From an uncultured Clostridia bacterium (GTDB taxonomy: Bacteria > Bacillota > Clostridia > Lachnospirales > CAG-274): a DNA stretch of 64,000 nt. A model generated the notes under the pieces. That model was not told the origin of the DNA. It searched no databases and was given only the letters and a program-made list of their open reading frames with translations. The DNA lies in contig CALWSK010000004.1 of NCBI GenBank assembly GCA_944384195.1, forward strand, positions 1-64,000, read 5' to 3'. The position numbers and the translations under genes are program-made. This document shows positions 9,604 through 18,577 of the stretch, one piece after another. The number at the start of each line of letters is the position of its first letter. Position 1 is the first letter of the stretch.

Positions 9604-10716
9604 TTAATCATTTAATTTAAGAGGCAATATAAGATATTTATAATCTTCTTTATCAATACCTTTTATAATACAAGGGCTTAAAGAAGTTATAAATTTTATA
9701 CATATTTTTTCATCTTCTATAGCTTTAAGAGCTTCTATGAGATATCTAGGGTTAAATGCTATATTTAGCCCTTCACCTTCTAAGTCTATATCTAATTCTT
9801 CATAAGAAGTTCCAAATTCTGTATTAGAAGTTATTGTAAGTTTTTCATTTGTGCTAATTTCAAGTTTAACTGGATTTTTTTTATTATCTTTAGATATTAA
9901 AGAAGCTCTTTCAAGACTTTGAATTAAAACTTGTTTATTTATATTAATTTTAGTATTATAATCTTCTGTAAATATTTGTTCATATTTCAAAAATTCCCCA
10001 TCTAAAATTCTTGATACTATAAAACAATTATCAAGTTCAAATAAAATATAGTTTTCATTAAAACAAACTTTAACTTTATTATCTTCTTTATCTGATAATA
10101 TTTTTATAAGCTCGTTTAATGTTTTAGCTGGAACAACAACATTTGTATTTTGATAATTCTCATTCATTTTAGTTCTTCTAAAAGAAACTCTAAATCCATC
10201 TATAGCAACTATATTTAAATATCCATCTTTAATTTCTATAAGTTCTCCAGTTAAAATAGGCTTAGATTCATCAGTTGATACAGAAAATTTAGTTTGTTTA
10301 ATCATATTTTTAAGATTATTAGAATTTATAATATATTCTTGTTTTTGTTCAACTTTATTAGGCATAGGAAATTCTTGACCATTTTGTCCTAATATTTTAA
10401 ACTCTGTTTTGCCATTTTTTATAATTGTAACATTCTTATCATCACTTATTATAGAAATATCTCCATTTGGCATATTTTTTATTATGTCAAAAAATATTTT
10501 AGCTTCTAATGCTATAGTTCCTTTTTCAAATATATCAGATTCTATATTTTTAGTTTCTATGCCAAGTTCTAAATCATTAGAAACTAGTCTAAATCCTTTT
10601 TCATCAGCAATTAAAAGTATACATTCAAGAATAGGTAATGTTGTTCTTGAAGGAACTGATTTAGAAACAATATTAATATTATTTAATAAGACTTCTTTTT
10701 TACAAATTATATTCAT
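9604..10716 (-). CDS. dnaN: DNA polymerase III sliding clamp (beta subunit)
   Basis: 370-residue processivity clamp, the usual size, built of three similar domains. Recognisable pieces are SRTTLPILECILL, EFPMP, the KMNENYQN region and the C-terminal YLILPLKLND, where the IxPxR-type end forms part of the partner-binding pocket. It lies downstream of the origin unwinding module and heads the dnaN-yaaA-recF group. Confidence 0.97.
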   Translation of the reverse strand: MNIICKKEVLLNNINIVSKSVPSRTTLPILECILLIADEKGFRLVSNDLELGIETKNIESDIFEKGTIALEAKIFFDIIKNMPNGDISIISDDKNVTIIKNGKTEFKILGQNGQEFPMPNKVEQKQEYIINSNNLKNMIKQTKFSVSTDESKPILTGELIEIKDGYLNIVAIDGFRVSFRRTKMNENYQNTNVVVPAKTLNELIKILSDKEDNKVKVCFNENYILFELDNCFIVSRILDGEFLKYEQIFTEDYNTKININKQVLIQSLERASLISKDNKKNPVKLEISTNEKLTITSNTEFGTSYEELDIDLEGEGLNIAFNPRYLIEALKAIEDEKICIKFITSLSPCIIKGIDKEDYKYLILPLKLND

Positions 10717-10775
10717 AAATATTTCTCCTTACTTAAATTAAATATAAAAATTACAATTATGTACTTCAATTTCCT

Positions 10776-10853
10776 TAATAATATAAATATATATATATAT
10801 ATTTATTTATTTATAGTAGTAGTAGTAGTAGGGGGTGTGGAAACTGTGGATAA
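10776..10853 (-). other. oriC: oriC basal unwinding module: DnaA boxes, G tract, DnaA-trios, AT-rich element
   Basis: Read on the minus strand, a perfect DnaA box TTATCCACA (10845-10853) directly abuts a second box GTTTCCACA (10836-10844). A C4 tract follows (10832-10835), and then six trinucleotides that read TAG on the plus strand (10814-10831). Next comes an AT-rich stretch (about 10776-10813). This is the same order as the B. subtilis unwinding system, in which DnaA assembles from the boxes onto 3'-GAT-5' trios. It lies in the dnaA-dnaN gap, as in Bacillus. Confidence 0.9.
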
Positions 10854-10887
10854 TATTAAATTTCCTTTAATTTATCGCAAAAAATTA

Positions 10888-11033
10888 TGTTGATATATAT
10901 GTTGAAACATTGTGTAAAACTATATACATTATCAACAATTTCCACAAGTCAAAATTTTACATAAAATTTTAAAATATATTATCAACAAATAATCAACAAA
11001 GTTTCCACATACTTTTCCACATATTTATCAACA
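10888..11033 (+). other. oriC: DnaA-box cluster downstream of dnaA
   Basis: Plus-strand TTATCAACA occurs at 10929-10937, 10979-10987 and 11025-11033. Related 9-mers are ATTTCCACA (10938-10946, directly abutting), TAATCAACA (10990-10998), GTTTCCACA (11001-11009) and TTTTCCACA (11013-11021). A box in the opposite orientation is at 10888-10896. Each differs from TTATCCACA by one to three bases. The cluster faces the unwinding module and completes the right half of this origin section. Confidence 0.8.
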
Positions 11034-11045
11034 AAAATAACAATA

Positions 11046-12374
11046 CTATTTTATACTAAGTTTTTCTTTCAAATTTATAATATTTATTTCAAAATTTTTA
11101 TCTTTTTCCATTCTTTCCTCTATTTTTTCTATTCCATGAATTACAGTAGAATGGTCTCTTCCGATACTTTTTCCGATGCTTATTAAGGATTCGCCTAAGA
11201 CTTCTCTTGCAAGGTACATATAAGCTTGTCTTGCTATAGTTATTGGTTTATTTCTTTTTTTACTTTTTATATCTTCTATTCTTATATTAAAATTTCTAGA
11301 TACGGCATCTAAAATAATATTTGAATCTACATTAGTTTCACTTTCTTGCATGATGTCTTTTAAAGCATTTTCAGCTACTTCTACACTAAGGTTTATCCCG
11401 GTAAGATTAGAATATGCTAAAACTCTTGTTAAAGCTCCTTCAAGCTCTCTTATATTGCTATTTACAGATTTTGCGATAAATTGAGATACTTCTTTAGGAA
11501 TTAATATATTAAGAGTTTCTGCCTTTTTTTCTAAAATAGCAGTTCTAGTTTCAAAATTTGGTGTTTTTATATCTGCTATAAGACCTCCAGCGAATCTAGA
11601 GCGAAGCCTTTCTGTAAGAGTTTCTATTTCATTAGGAGGCCTATCGCTAGATATTATTATTTGTTTGCCAGATTCTTTAAGATCATTAAATGTATGGAAA
11701 AATTCTTCTTGTGTTTGAGTTTTATCTACTATAAATTGTATATCATCTATAAGTAGAACATCTATTTTTCTATATTTTTCTCGAAATTCTCTATTTTTTT
11801 GTTCTTTTATAGACGTTATAAGTTCATTTGTAAATTTTTCACAAGATGCATATAATACTTTAGTATTTGGATTTCGTTCTAAGATATAGTTAGCTATAGC
11901 GTGCATAAGATGAGTTTTCCCAAGCCCAACGTCTCCATATAGAAATAGAGGATTATATATTCCAGGACTTTCAGCAACCGCTACAGAAGCTGCATGAGCT
12001 AGACGATTGCTTTCTCCTATTACAAAATTTTCAAATATATATTCACTATTTAAATTACTTTCTTGTTTTGTGGATTTTATATCTTCAACATCTTTTTCTT
12101 CAATATTTTGAGTTTCTTCAGCTATATCTTCGCATATAAGACGGAGGTTTATATTTTTATTATTAAATTTTTCTTGACATACAGATTTTAAAGAATCCAT
12201 ATATCTAAGTTTTATATGCTCAACATAAAAAACATCAGAAGATTTTAAAGTTATATTTTCACCATCATAAGATATAAATTTTAAGTCACCAAACCATGTT
12301 TTAAAGGTAAAATCACCCAGTTCTTGTTTAAGAGAATCAAGAGCATCTAGCCAACAATTTTCATAAGATTTCAT
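11046..12374 (-). CDS. dnaA: Chromosomal replication initiator DnaA
   Basis: 442-residue AAA+ initiator that binds the surrounding boxes and opens oriC. Domain I is at 1-80 and a short acidic linker at about 85-112. Domain III has Walker A GDVGLGKT (147-154) and Walker B LLIDDIQF. The C-terminal domain IV carries the box-binding signature RDHSTVIHGIEKI. The ATG has an AGGAGGA site. DnaA boxes lie on both sides of the gene, so it is likely autoregulated. Confidence 0.98.
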   Translation of the reverse strand: MKSYENCWLDALDSLKQELGDFTFKTWFGDLKFISYDGENITLKSSDVFYVEHIKLRYMDSLKSVCQEKFNNKNINLRLICEDIAEETQNIEEKDVEDIKSTKQESNLNSEYIFENFVIGESNRLAHAASVAVAESPGIYNPLFLYGDVGLGKTHLMHAIANYILERNPNTKVLYASCEKFTNELITSIKEQKNREFREKYRKIDVLLIDDIQFIVDKTQTQEEFFHTFNDLKESGKQIIISSDRPPNEIETLTERLRSRFAGGLIADIKTPNFETRTAILEKKAETLNILIPKEVSQFIAKSVNSNIRELEGALTRVLAYSNLTGINLSVEVAENALKDIMQESETNVDSNIILDAVSRNFNIRIEDIKSKKRNKPITIARQAYMYLAREVLGESLISIGKSIGRDHSTVIHGIEKIEERMEKDKNFEINIINLKEKLSIK

Positions 12375-12417
12375 TATGTAAATATCCTCCTAAAAAATGT
12401 TAATATGTTGAAACAAG

Positions 12418-12603
12418 TTATCAACACCATGTTGATAACATACTAAAAAATAGTATTATCAACACCATGTTGATAACTTTTTCGACAGTTAAATATATGA
12501 TATTTTAAATGAATTTTAAAAAATATCAACATTGTTTCCACATGTTTATCAACAAGTTTTAAAAATTGTGGAAACTGTGTGGAAAACTGGCTATTTATCA
12601 ACA
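12418..12603. other. oriC: Upstream DnaA-box cluster with two identical box palindromes
   Basis: TTATCAACA and its inverse TGTTGATAA, separated by CCA, form a 21-base palindrome at 12418-12438. The same palindrome recurs at 12456-12476. Further boxes are ATATCAACA (12523-12531), GTTTCCACA (12534-12542), TTATCAACA (12546-12554), TGTGGAAAC (12567-12575), TGTGGAAAA (12578-12586) and TTATCAACA (12595-12603). The cluster is immediately upstream of dnaA, so it is both half of a bipartite origin and the dnaA control region. The remaining bases to 12834 show no gene. Confidence 0.85.
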
Positions 12604-12834
12604 CTTACTATAATACCAAAAAATTTTTAATTTAGCAACACTAAAATAAAGAATTAAAAAATATGGACATATAAGACAAAATCGGTTAAAATTATAGGTG
12701 GTATTAAATATATTTTTATAATAAAATAAATTGAGCGCTAAAAATAAAAACAATTAATAAAAAGAAGGGAGAGCTATTATAAAATATCTAATTATTTAAT
12801 TATAGATATTTTAGTTTAAATAGCGAGAGACATT

Positions 12835-13872
12835 TTGCGAAAAAATGAAAAAATAATAATAATTTTTTTGCTCATATGTATAATCATAGTTAATACATTT
12901 ATTGTTTTTATCTACATAGCAAACAAAAAGATAAATTCTAGTATAGAAAAGAAAATAGTTTATGTTACCAAAATGGGCAAACAAACTTATGAAGTCTATC
13001 AAAATGACAAAATAATAAATATTTTTGATAATTATGAAGAAGCTTTAGCTTATGCTAAAAAATATGAAAATTCTTCAATTAAGAAAACGGGAGATTATAG
13101 TTGGGTATGGGATAGCAATCCTCCTTATGAAGTATACCAAGGATATAATCTTATAAAAAAATTTGTAGATTACGAAAAAGCTTTAGAATATGCTAAAAAG
13201 TATGAAAACTCTTGTATTTTTTATAGAAAGAGTAATTCTTTTATTTGGGATAGTGAGTATAAGATAAAGAATCAACATATTATTCAAAATGTACCAAGAA
13301 TAGGACAATATCCAGAACTTTTTAGAGGTTGTGAGGTTACAAGTCTTGCTATGCTTCTTAACTATAAAGGTATAAATGTAGATAAATTAGAGCTTGCAAA
13401 AAATATAAATAAAGAACCATTTGTATTTGGGTTAAATTCAGTAGCTTATAATGGAAATCCTCATCAAGGATTTGTAGGAGATATATTTTCTCGTGAAAAT
13501 AAAGGATATGGAGTATATAACGAACCAGTTTTTTCTCTTATGCAAAATTATATAAATGGAAAAGCTCTTAATCTTACAGGAGCCAACTTTAATGACTTAT
13601 ACTATTATATAAGTAAAGGTTCTCCTATATGGATAATAATAAATACAAGATTTGAACCTTTGCCCTCTTCTGAATTTGAATATCTAAATACTACAAGAGG
13701 AAAAGTGCCAATAACTTATAGAGAACATTCTGTTTTAGTAATAGGATATGATACTGAATATATATATTATAATGACCCTATGTATCCAGAACAAATCCAA
13801 AAAAAACCAAAACAAAATTTTATAAAAGCTTGGGAACAAATGGGAAAACAGGCAATTACTTATGTTCCATAA
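12835..13872 (+). CDS. Membrane-anchored C39-like peptidase with two N-terminal repeats
   Basis: 345 residues beginning at TTG; the nearby ATG is out of frame. A hydrophobic anchor at 8-28 suggests an extracellular protein. Two similar 42-residue units follow (about 52-93 and 98-138), each with YEVYQ, YEEALAYAKKYENS-like and W-V/I-WDS parts. The C-terminal domain matches the Peptidase_C39_2 family, with Cys166 in RGCEVTSLAM, His298 in REHSVLVIGYD and Asp314 in YYNDPM as the likely catalytic triad. The substrate is unknown. It occupies the place where many Bacillota have rpmH-rnpA-yidC. It ends 19 bases before glmU. Confidence 0.75.
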   Translation: MRKNEKIIIIFLLICIIIVNTFIVFIYIANKKINSSIEKKIVYVTKMGKQTYEVYQNDKIINIFDNYEEALAYAKKYENSSIKKTGDYSWVWDSNPPYEVYQGYNLIKKFVDYEKALEYAKKYENSCIFYRKSNSFIWDSEYKIKNQHIIQNVPRIGQYPELFRGCEVTSLAMLLNYKGINVDKLELAKNINKEPFVFGLNSVAYNGNPHQGFVGDIFSRENKGYGVYNEPVFSLMQNYINGKALNLTGANFNDLYYYISKGSPIWIIINTRFEPLPSSEFEYLNTTRGKVPITYREHSVLVIGYDTEYIYYNDPMYPEQIQKKPKQNFIKAWEQMGKQAITYVP

Positions 13873-13891
13873 AATAAAAAGGGGTGTTTAT

Positions 13892-15244
13892 ATGAACAAA
13901 CTAAAAGTTATAATTTTAGCAGGTGGTCAAGGAACAAGAATGAAATCTAAGATGCCAAAAGTTTTGCATAAAGTTTTAGACAGAGCTATGATAGATTATG
14001 TTATAGAAGCATCTAAAGAAATAAAAGCAGATGATATAATGGTTATAGTAGGCCATCAAAGTGCTATGGTAAAATCTGTTTTGGGTTCTGATTTAAAATA
14101 TGCTTATCAAAAAGAACAGCTTGGGACAGGACACGCTGTTATGCAGGCAGTAGATTTTATAGAGGATGATGAAAATATTTTAATCTTATATGGGGATACT
14201 CCTCTTATAAAGCCACAAACTTTAAACAAACTTATAGACATACACACAAAAGAGAAAAACTATGCAACAGTTATATCTTCTTTTGTAGATAATCCAACAG
14301 GTTATGGAAGAATAGTTAGAGAAAATGGAATTTTTAACAAAATTGTAGAACAAAAAGATACAACAGAAGAACAAGCTAAGATAAAAGAAATAAATACTGG
14401 TGTTTATATTTTTAATTCTAAAGCTCTTAAAAATTCTCTTAATAATCTTTCTAATGATAATGCTCAAAAAGAATATTATTTAACAGATACTTTAGAAATA
14501 ATCAAAAATACAGGTAATAAAATAGGTATAATGATAGCTTCTGATAATGAAGAATTTTTAGGAGTAAATTCTAAAAGTGAGCTTGCTATAGCAAATAAAA
14601 TTATGAGAAATAGAATAAACAAAGCTCATATGGATAATGGAATTACTATAGAAGATCCAGATAACACATATATAGGCAAAGATGTTGTTATAAAAGAGGA
14701 TACAGTTATTTTACCAGGTTGTATAATAGAAGGTAAAACAACTATAGGTACTGATTGTATAATAGGACCAAATGTTAGGATAACAAGTTCTAGTATTTCA
14801 GATTGTGTAAACATAACAAGTTCTACTATTTTAAGTTCAAGTGTGGATAGCTATACTAACATAGGACCATATGCATACTTAAGACCAAATAGTAAAATAG
14901 GTAAGCATGTTAAAATAGGTGATTTTGTGGAAATAAAAAATTCTTCTATAGATGATGGGACTAAAGTTTCTCATCTTACTTACGTTGGAGATTCTACAGT
15001 TGGTAAAAATGTAAACTTTGGATGTGGAACAGTTACTGTAAATTATGATGGGAAAAATAAACATAGGACTATAATAGAAGATGATGCATTTATAGGATGT
15101 AATACAAATCTTATAGCACCTGTTAATATAGGTAAAAATGCATCTACTGGTGCTGGTTCTACTATTACAAAAGATGTCCCAGAAAATTCCTTGGCTATAT
15201 CAAGGGTAAAAGAACAGATAAATAAAATAGATTATAATAAATAG
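13892..15244 (+). CDS. glmU: Bifunctional GlmU: GlcN-1-P acetyltransferase and UDP-GlcNAc pyrophosphorylase
   Basis: 450-residue two-domain enzyme making UDP-GlcNAc for cell wall synthesis. The N-terminal uridylyltransferase has LAGGQGTRMKSKMPKVLHKV. The C-terminal half is a left-handed beta helix of hexapeptide repeats with GNxNFGCGTVTVNYDG-like and GAGSTITKDVP sequences. The start at 13892 has AAGGGGTG upstream; the in-frame ATG at 13862 lies inside the preceding gene. The glmU-prs order is common in Bacillota. Confidence 0.97.
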   Translation: MNKLKVIILAGGQGTRMKSKMPKVLHKVLDRAMIDYVIEASKEIKADDIMVIVGHQSAMVKSVLGSDLKYAYQKEQLGTGHAVMQAVDFIEDDENILILYGDTPLIKPQTLNKLIDIHTKEKNYATVISSFVDNPTGYGRIVRENGIFNKIVEQKDTTEEQAKIKEINTGVYIFNSKALKNSLNNLSNDNAQKEYYLTDTLEIIKNTGNKIGIMIASDNEEFLGVNSKSELAIANKIMRNRINKAHMDNGITIEDPDNTYIGKDVVIKEDTVILPGCIIEGKTTIGTDCIIGPNVRITSSSISDCVNITSSTILSSSVDSYTNIGPYAYLRPNSKIGKHVKIGDFVEIKNSSIDDGTKVSHLTYVGDSTVGKNVNFGCGTVTVNYDGKNKHRTIIEDDAFIGCNTNLIAPVNIGKNASTGAGSTITKDVPENSLAISRVKEQINKIDYNK

Positions 15245-15303
15245 ACTTTATAAAAAGTTAAAATATTTTATTGTAAAAATAAGAAAAATAATGTAAAATA
15301 GAT

Positions 15304-15332
15304 AAGTAATTTAGAAATGTTATTACTTTTTT
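15304..15332 (+). terminator. Weak terminator or attenuator between glmU and prs
   Basis: AAGTAAT (15304-15310) pairs with ATTACTT (15322-15328), followed by a T run. A second hairpin, TTATCAT with ATGATAA, lies just after it (about 15331-15352). With only seven A/T-rich pairs, readthrough into prs is plausible. Confidence 0.4.
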
Positions 15333-15384
15333 ATCATATATTAAGATGATAACCACAAATGAGATTATTTAGGAGGAACATATT

Positions 15385-16341
15385 ATGACTAATGGGTGTA
15401 AAGGTGAAATAAAAATCTTTACTTGTAACGGGAATAAAAAGTTAGCAGAACAAGTAGCAAACGATTTAAACCTTCCCTTATCAAAATGTAGTGTAGGAAA
15501 ATTTAGTGATGGAGAGATAAGTATTGCTATAGGAGAGACTGTTAGAGGTTGTGATGTATATATAATTCAGCCTACGTCTTATCCAGTAAATGATAATCTT
15601 ATGGAGCTTCTTATAATGATAGATGCTTGTAAAAGAGCTTCTGCTGGGCGTATAAATGCTGTTATACCATATTATGGATATGCAAGACAAGATAGAAAGG
15701 TAAAAGCAAGAGATCCAATTAGCGCAAAACTTGTAGCAGATCTTATAACAAGTGCTGGAGCAGACAGAGTTATCACTATGGATCTTCATTGTGCTCAAAT
15801 CCAAGGCTTTTTTGAAATACCTGTTGATCATCTTTTTGGTATGCCTATAATAATAGATTATTATAAAGAAAAATTTAAAAATAATAAAGAAGATTTAGTA
15901 GTTGTTTCTCCAGATTTAGGAAGCGTTGCAAGAAATAGAAGTTTTGCAGAAAAGTTAGATATACCTCTTGCAATAGTAGATAAAAGAAGACCTAAGCCTA
16001 ATGTATCAGAGATTATGAATATAATAGGTGATATAAAAGATAAAGATATAATTTTAGTAGATGATATGATAGATACAGCAGGAACTATTACAAATGCTGC
16101 AAATGCTCTTAAAGAAAGAGGAGCTAAGAGTGTATTTGCTTGTTGTACTCATCCTATATTATCTGGCCAAGCTATAGAAAGAATAGAAGTTAGTGCTATA
16201 GAAGAGCTTTTAGTTTTAAATACAGTAGAGCTTCCTAAAGATAAAAATATATCTAAAATAAAACAGCTTTCTGTATCGAAACTTATATCAAGTGCTATAA
16301 GCAGAATACATAATGAAGAACCTGTTTCAGACATATTTTAA
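15385..16341 (+). CDS. prs: Ribose-phosphate pyrophosphokinase
   Basis: 318-residue PRPP synthase, which makes the PRPP used for nucleotides, His and Trp. Motifs seen: [33 protein letters not shown], and the PRPP loop DDMIDTAGT. The length is standard. It has a strong AGGAGGA site and ends at a clear terminator. Confidence 0.97.
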   Translation: MTNGCKGEIKIFTCNGNKKLAEQVANDLNLPLSKCSVGKFSDGEISIAIGETVRGCDVYIIQPTSYPVNDNLMELLIMIDACKRASAGRINAVIPYYGYARQDRKVKARDPISAKLVADLITSAGADRVITMDLHCAQIQGFFEIPVDHLFGMPIIIDYYKEKFKNNKEDLVVVSPDLGSVARNRSFAEKLDIPLAIVDKRRPKPNVSEIMNIIGDIKDKDIILVDDMIDTAGTITNAANALKERGAKSVFACCTHPILSGQAIERIEVSAIEELLVLNTVELPKDKNISKIKQLSVSKLISSAISRIHNEEPVSDIF

Positions 16342-16352
16342 TCTTATAAAAT

Positions 16353-16383
16353 AAAAAGCATAGAGTTTTCTATGCTTTTTTTA
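16353..16383 (+). terminator. Terminator of prs
   Basis: AAAAAGCATAGA paired with TCTATGCTTTTT, followed by T residues. Confidence 0.85.
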
Positions 16384-16496
16384 TGTAAAAATATATGTTT
16401 GACATTTAATTTTAATTATGAAGAAATAATTAAAATTAAATAATAATAATAATAATAATCAATTAATTATATATATTATAAAAGGGGGATAATATT

Positions 16497-17025
16497 ATGA
16501 GAAGTACAACAACTTTTGATTTATAATATGCATATAGATTTTTTGGATTTAAAGGTGAAGTCCAATATTTACACGAACACACAGGCGTTCTTACTATAGA
16601 GGTTGAAGATAGTATAGAAGAAGGCGTAAATATGGTTTTTCCTTGTAATGAAATACAAAAAACTGCTTGGGAAGTACTTAGAAATCTTGACCATGCTCTT
16701 ACCTTAAGAGAAGATGACTCATTATTACCACCTATACTTGATGTTTATGAAAAGCAGGAATTAAAGATGGCGATCCTATGAATAAAATGAAAGGTTATGC
16801 TTTTAAAACAGATTTAGCTACTGCTTATCCAGATGCGCATCTAGTAGTTAAAAAAGAAACTTTAACAGTTGAAGGTATGATTAAAATTGTTTAATAACTT
16901 TTACAAGTGGTGTTAATACAGCTTCTGAAGAATTTGAACCAAAAAATAAAATTGACCGTTGTCCATTATGTGGTATAGCATTAAATGAAAACGGAGTTTG
17001 CCTAAAATGTGGATATAAAAAATAA
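16497..17025 (+). pseudogene. Decayed QueD-like (6-carboxytetrahydropterin synthase family) gene with C-terminal zinc ribbon
   Basis: A GGGGG site and ATG open a reading frame that stops at codon 10 (TAA, 16524-16526). The frame then continues for about 85 codons with QueD/PTPS-like features: YLHEHTGVLTIEVED, where LHxH is the zinc site, MVF, and NLDHAL. Near 16762 a one-base loss shifts the frame to DGDPMNKMKGYAFKTDL..TVEGMIKIV, which stops at TAA. The frame shifts again to ITFTSGVNTASEEF and a zinc ribbon, CPLCG..CLKCG. About a dozen codons appear to be missing between the last two pieces. With a nonsense codon, a frameshift and an internal deletion the gene is dead. The family call rests on motifs only. 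Confidence 0.75.
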
Positions 17026-17044
17026 TCTACTTTACATAAATATT

Positions 17045-17076
17045 AGATTGTAGATAAAATCTACAATCTTTTTTTA
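17045..17076 (+). terminator. Terminator after the QueD-like pseudogene
   Basis: Stem AGATTGTAGA with TCTACAATCT, loop TAAAA, then a T run. The stem is identical to the one at 17929. Confidence 0.85.
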
Positions 17077-17268
17077 TACATAAGATATGAATTAATTTTT
17101 AAATATAAAATTTATAAATAGGTTTAAATTTTAAGAAATAAAAATATTTTCAAGTATAAAATGCTCAAATTTTATATAAGATTTAATTATAAATAATTCT
17201 TTTAGATTGACTTTATTTTAATTATTATTTATACTCTATATCAAAGATTTTTATAAGGAGCTTATATT

Positions 17269-17904
17269 ATGGGTGATATTTTATATAGAAAGATAGATAA
17301 GAAAGATTATTTAACAATTTCTGATATGATAGATAGTGCATTTGGGCTTAGCAGATATATATCAAATAAAAAAATTTTAAATCAAGTTAAAAAAATGTAT
17401 TTATATAGTTGTTTAGCAGAAGCAACTTTTACAAATATAGCAGAAAAAGATGGAGAAATCATAGGAATAATTATGGGGAATTCTAAATCAGACTATAAAC
17501 TTTCTAATCATTTATCTTTTATAATTAAAAATATAAAAATTATGCTTTATATTAAATTATTTGGAATAAAGGATAAAAAAGGTATAGAAGGATATAGAAG
17601 TTTAAATAAAATTTATATAAAATTTTTAAATAAGCATAAAAATGAGTTTAATGGAGTATTAACTCTTTTTATAGTTAAAGATGGATATAGAGGTTTGGGC
17701 ATAGGTAAAACACTTTTAAATAGCCTTGTAGCCTATCTAAAGGATAATAAAGTTAGTAATATTTATTTATACACAGATACAACTTGTAATTATATGTTTT
17801 ATGAAAATAATAGTTTTAAAAGATTAGAAGAAGAAAATTTAATGCTTATAAGAGATGGAAAAGAATTTGATATGAATGTATTTTTATATGGATATAGACT
17901 TTGA
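17269..17904 (+). CDS. GNAT-family N-acetyltransferase
   Basis: 211 residues. The GNAT acetyl-CoA site is visible as LFIVKDGYRGLGIGKTLL (the R/Q-x-x-G-x-G/A motif), followed by YLYTDTTCNYMFYENNSF, the typical last strand and helix. The substrate cannot be predicted. It is a single-gene unit between two terminators with the same stem, and has an AAGGAG site. Confidence 0.8.
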   Translation: MGDILYRKIDKKDYLTISDMIDSAFGLSRYISNKKILNQVKKMYLYSCLAEATFTNIAEKDGEIIGIIMGNSKSDYKLSNHLSFIIKNIKIMLYIKLFGIKDKKGIEGYRSLNKIYIKFLNKHKNEFNGVLTLFIVKDGYRGLGIGKTLLNSLVAYLKDNKVSNIYLYTDTTCNYMFYENNSFKRLEEENLMLIRDGKEFDMNVFLYGYRL

Positions 17905-17928
17905 TAAATATTTATGAAATTATTTATT

Positions 17929-17958
17929 AGATTGTAGATTTTATCTACAATCTTTTTA
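17929..17958 (+). terminator. Terminator of the acetyltransferase gene
   Basis: Stem AGATTGTAGA with TCTACAATCT, loop TTTTA, then a T run. It matches the hairpin at 17045 except for the loop, which is its complement. Confidence 0.8.
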
Positions 17959-18097
17959 TATTTATTTAAAAATTTTAGTTTTACATTAAAGGTAAATTTT
18001 TCTTGTATAAAATTATATTTTTTATGATTTTATAAAACTTTTTTATAGCATAATATAATCTATATTATATAAGGCTAAAAGATAAGGAGGAAAAATT

Positions 18098-18577
18098 TTG
18101 AGCACATATAAAAAACTTTATAACCACATAATAGAAAACCAAAATAAGTTTTATAAACTATCTTATACTTATGTAAGAAATAAAGATGATGCTTTAGATA
18201 TAGTACAAAATGCCATAGTAAAAGCTTTAGAAAACTATAAATCTATAAAAGATAAAAATGCTATAAATTGTTGGTTTTATAAAATTTTAGTAAATGAAAA
18301 TCTTCTATTTTTAAGAAAGAAAAATAAAGAAATAAAAGGAGAATTGGTAGAGAAGGATTTAAGCTATATAGAAAATTTTAATCAAAATATAGATTTTTTT
18401 GAAAAAATTAAGTTTTTGCCAACAGAAGTCCAAACTATAATAATATTACATTATTTTGAAGACTTAACTTTAGCTGATGTTGCTTATATAACAGATACTA
18501 ATATAAATACAGTAAAAACTAGGTTATATAATGCTCTTAAAAAATTAAAAGTAGAATTAGAGGGGGAGAAAATATGA
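18098..18577 (+). CDS. ECF-type RNA polymerase sigma factor
   Basis: 159 residues with region 2 (YVRNKDDALDIVQNAIVKALENYKSI, including a WFYKILVNE-type end) and region 4 (LPTEVQTIIILHYFEDLTLADVAYI..NINTVKTRLYNALKKL). The start is TTG, supported by AAGGAGG (18084-18090) eight bases upstream. It overlaps the next gene by ATGA, so sigma and anti-sigma are translationally coupled. The pairing suggests a SigV-like envelope-stress regulon. No consensus autoregulated promoter could be picked out. Confidence 0.92.
   Translation: MSTYKKLYNHIIENQNKFYKLSYTYVRNKDDALDIVQNAIVKALENYKSIKDKNAINCWFYKILVNENLLFLRKKNKEIKGELVEKDLSYIENFNQNIDFFEKIKFLPTEVQTIIILHYFEDLTLADVAYITDTNINTVKTRLYNALKKLKVELEGEKI

Noticed and set aside
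16440..16459. TAA trinucleotide run
   Set aside because: A short microsatellite in AT-rich DNA just before the pseudogene; no sign of function.
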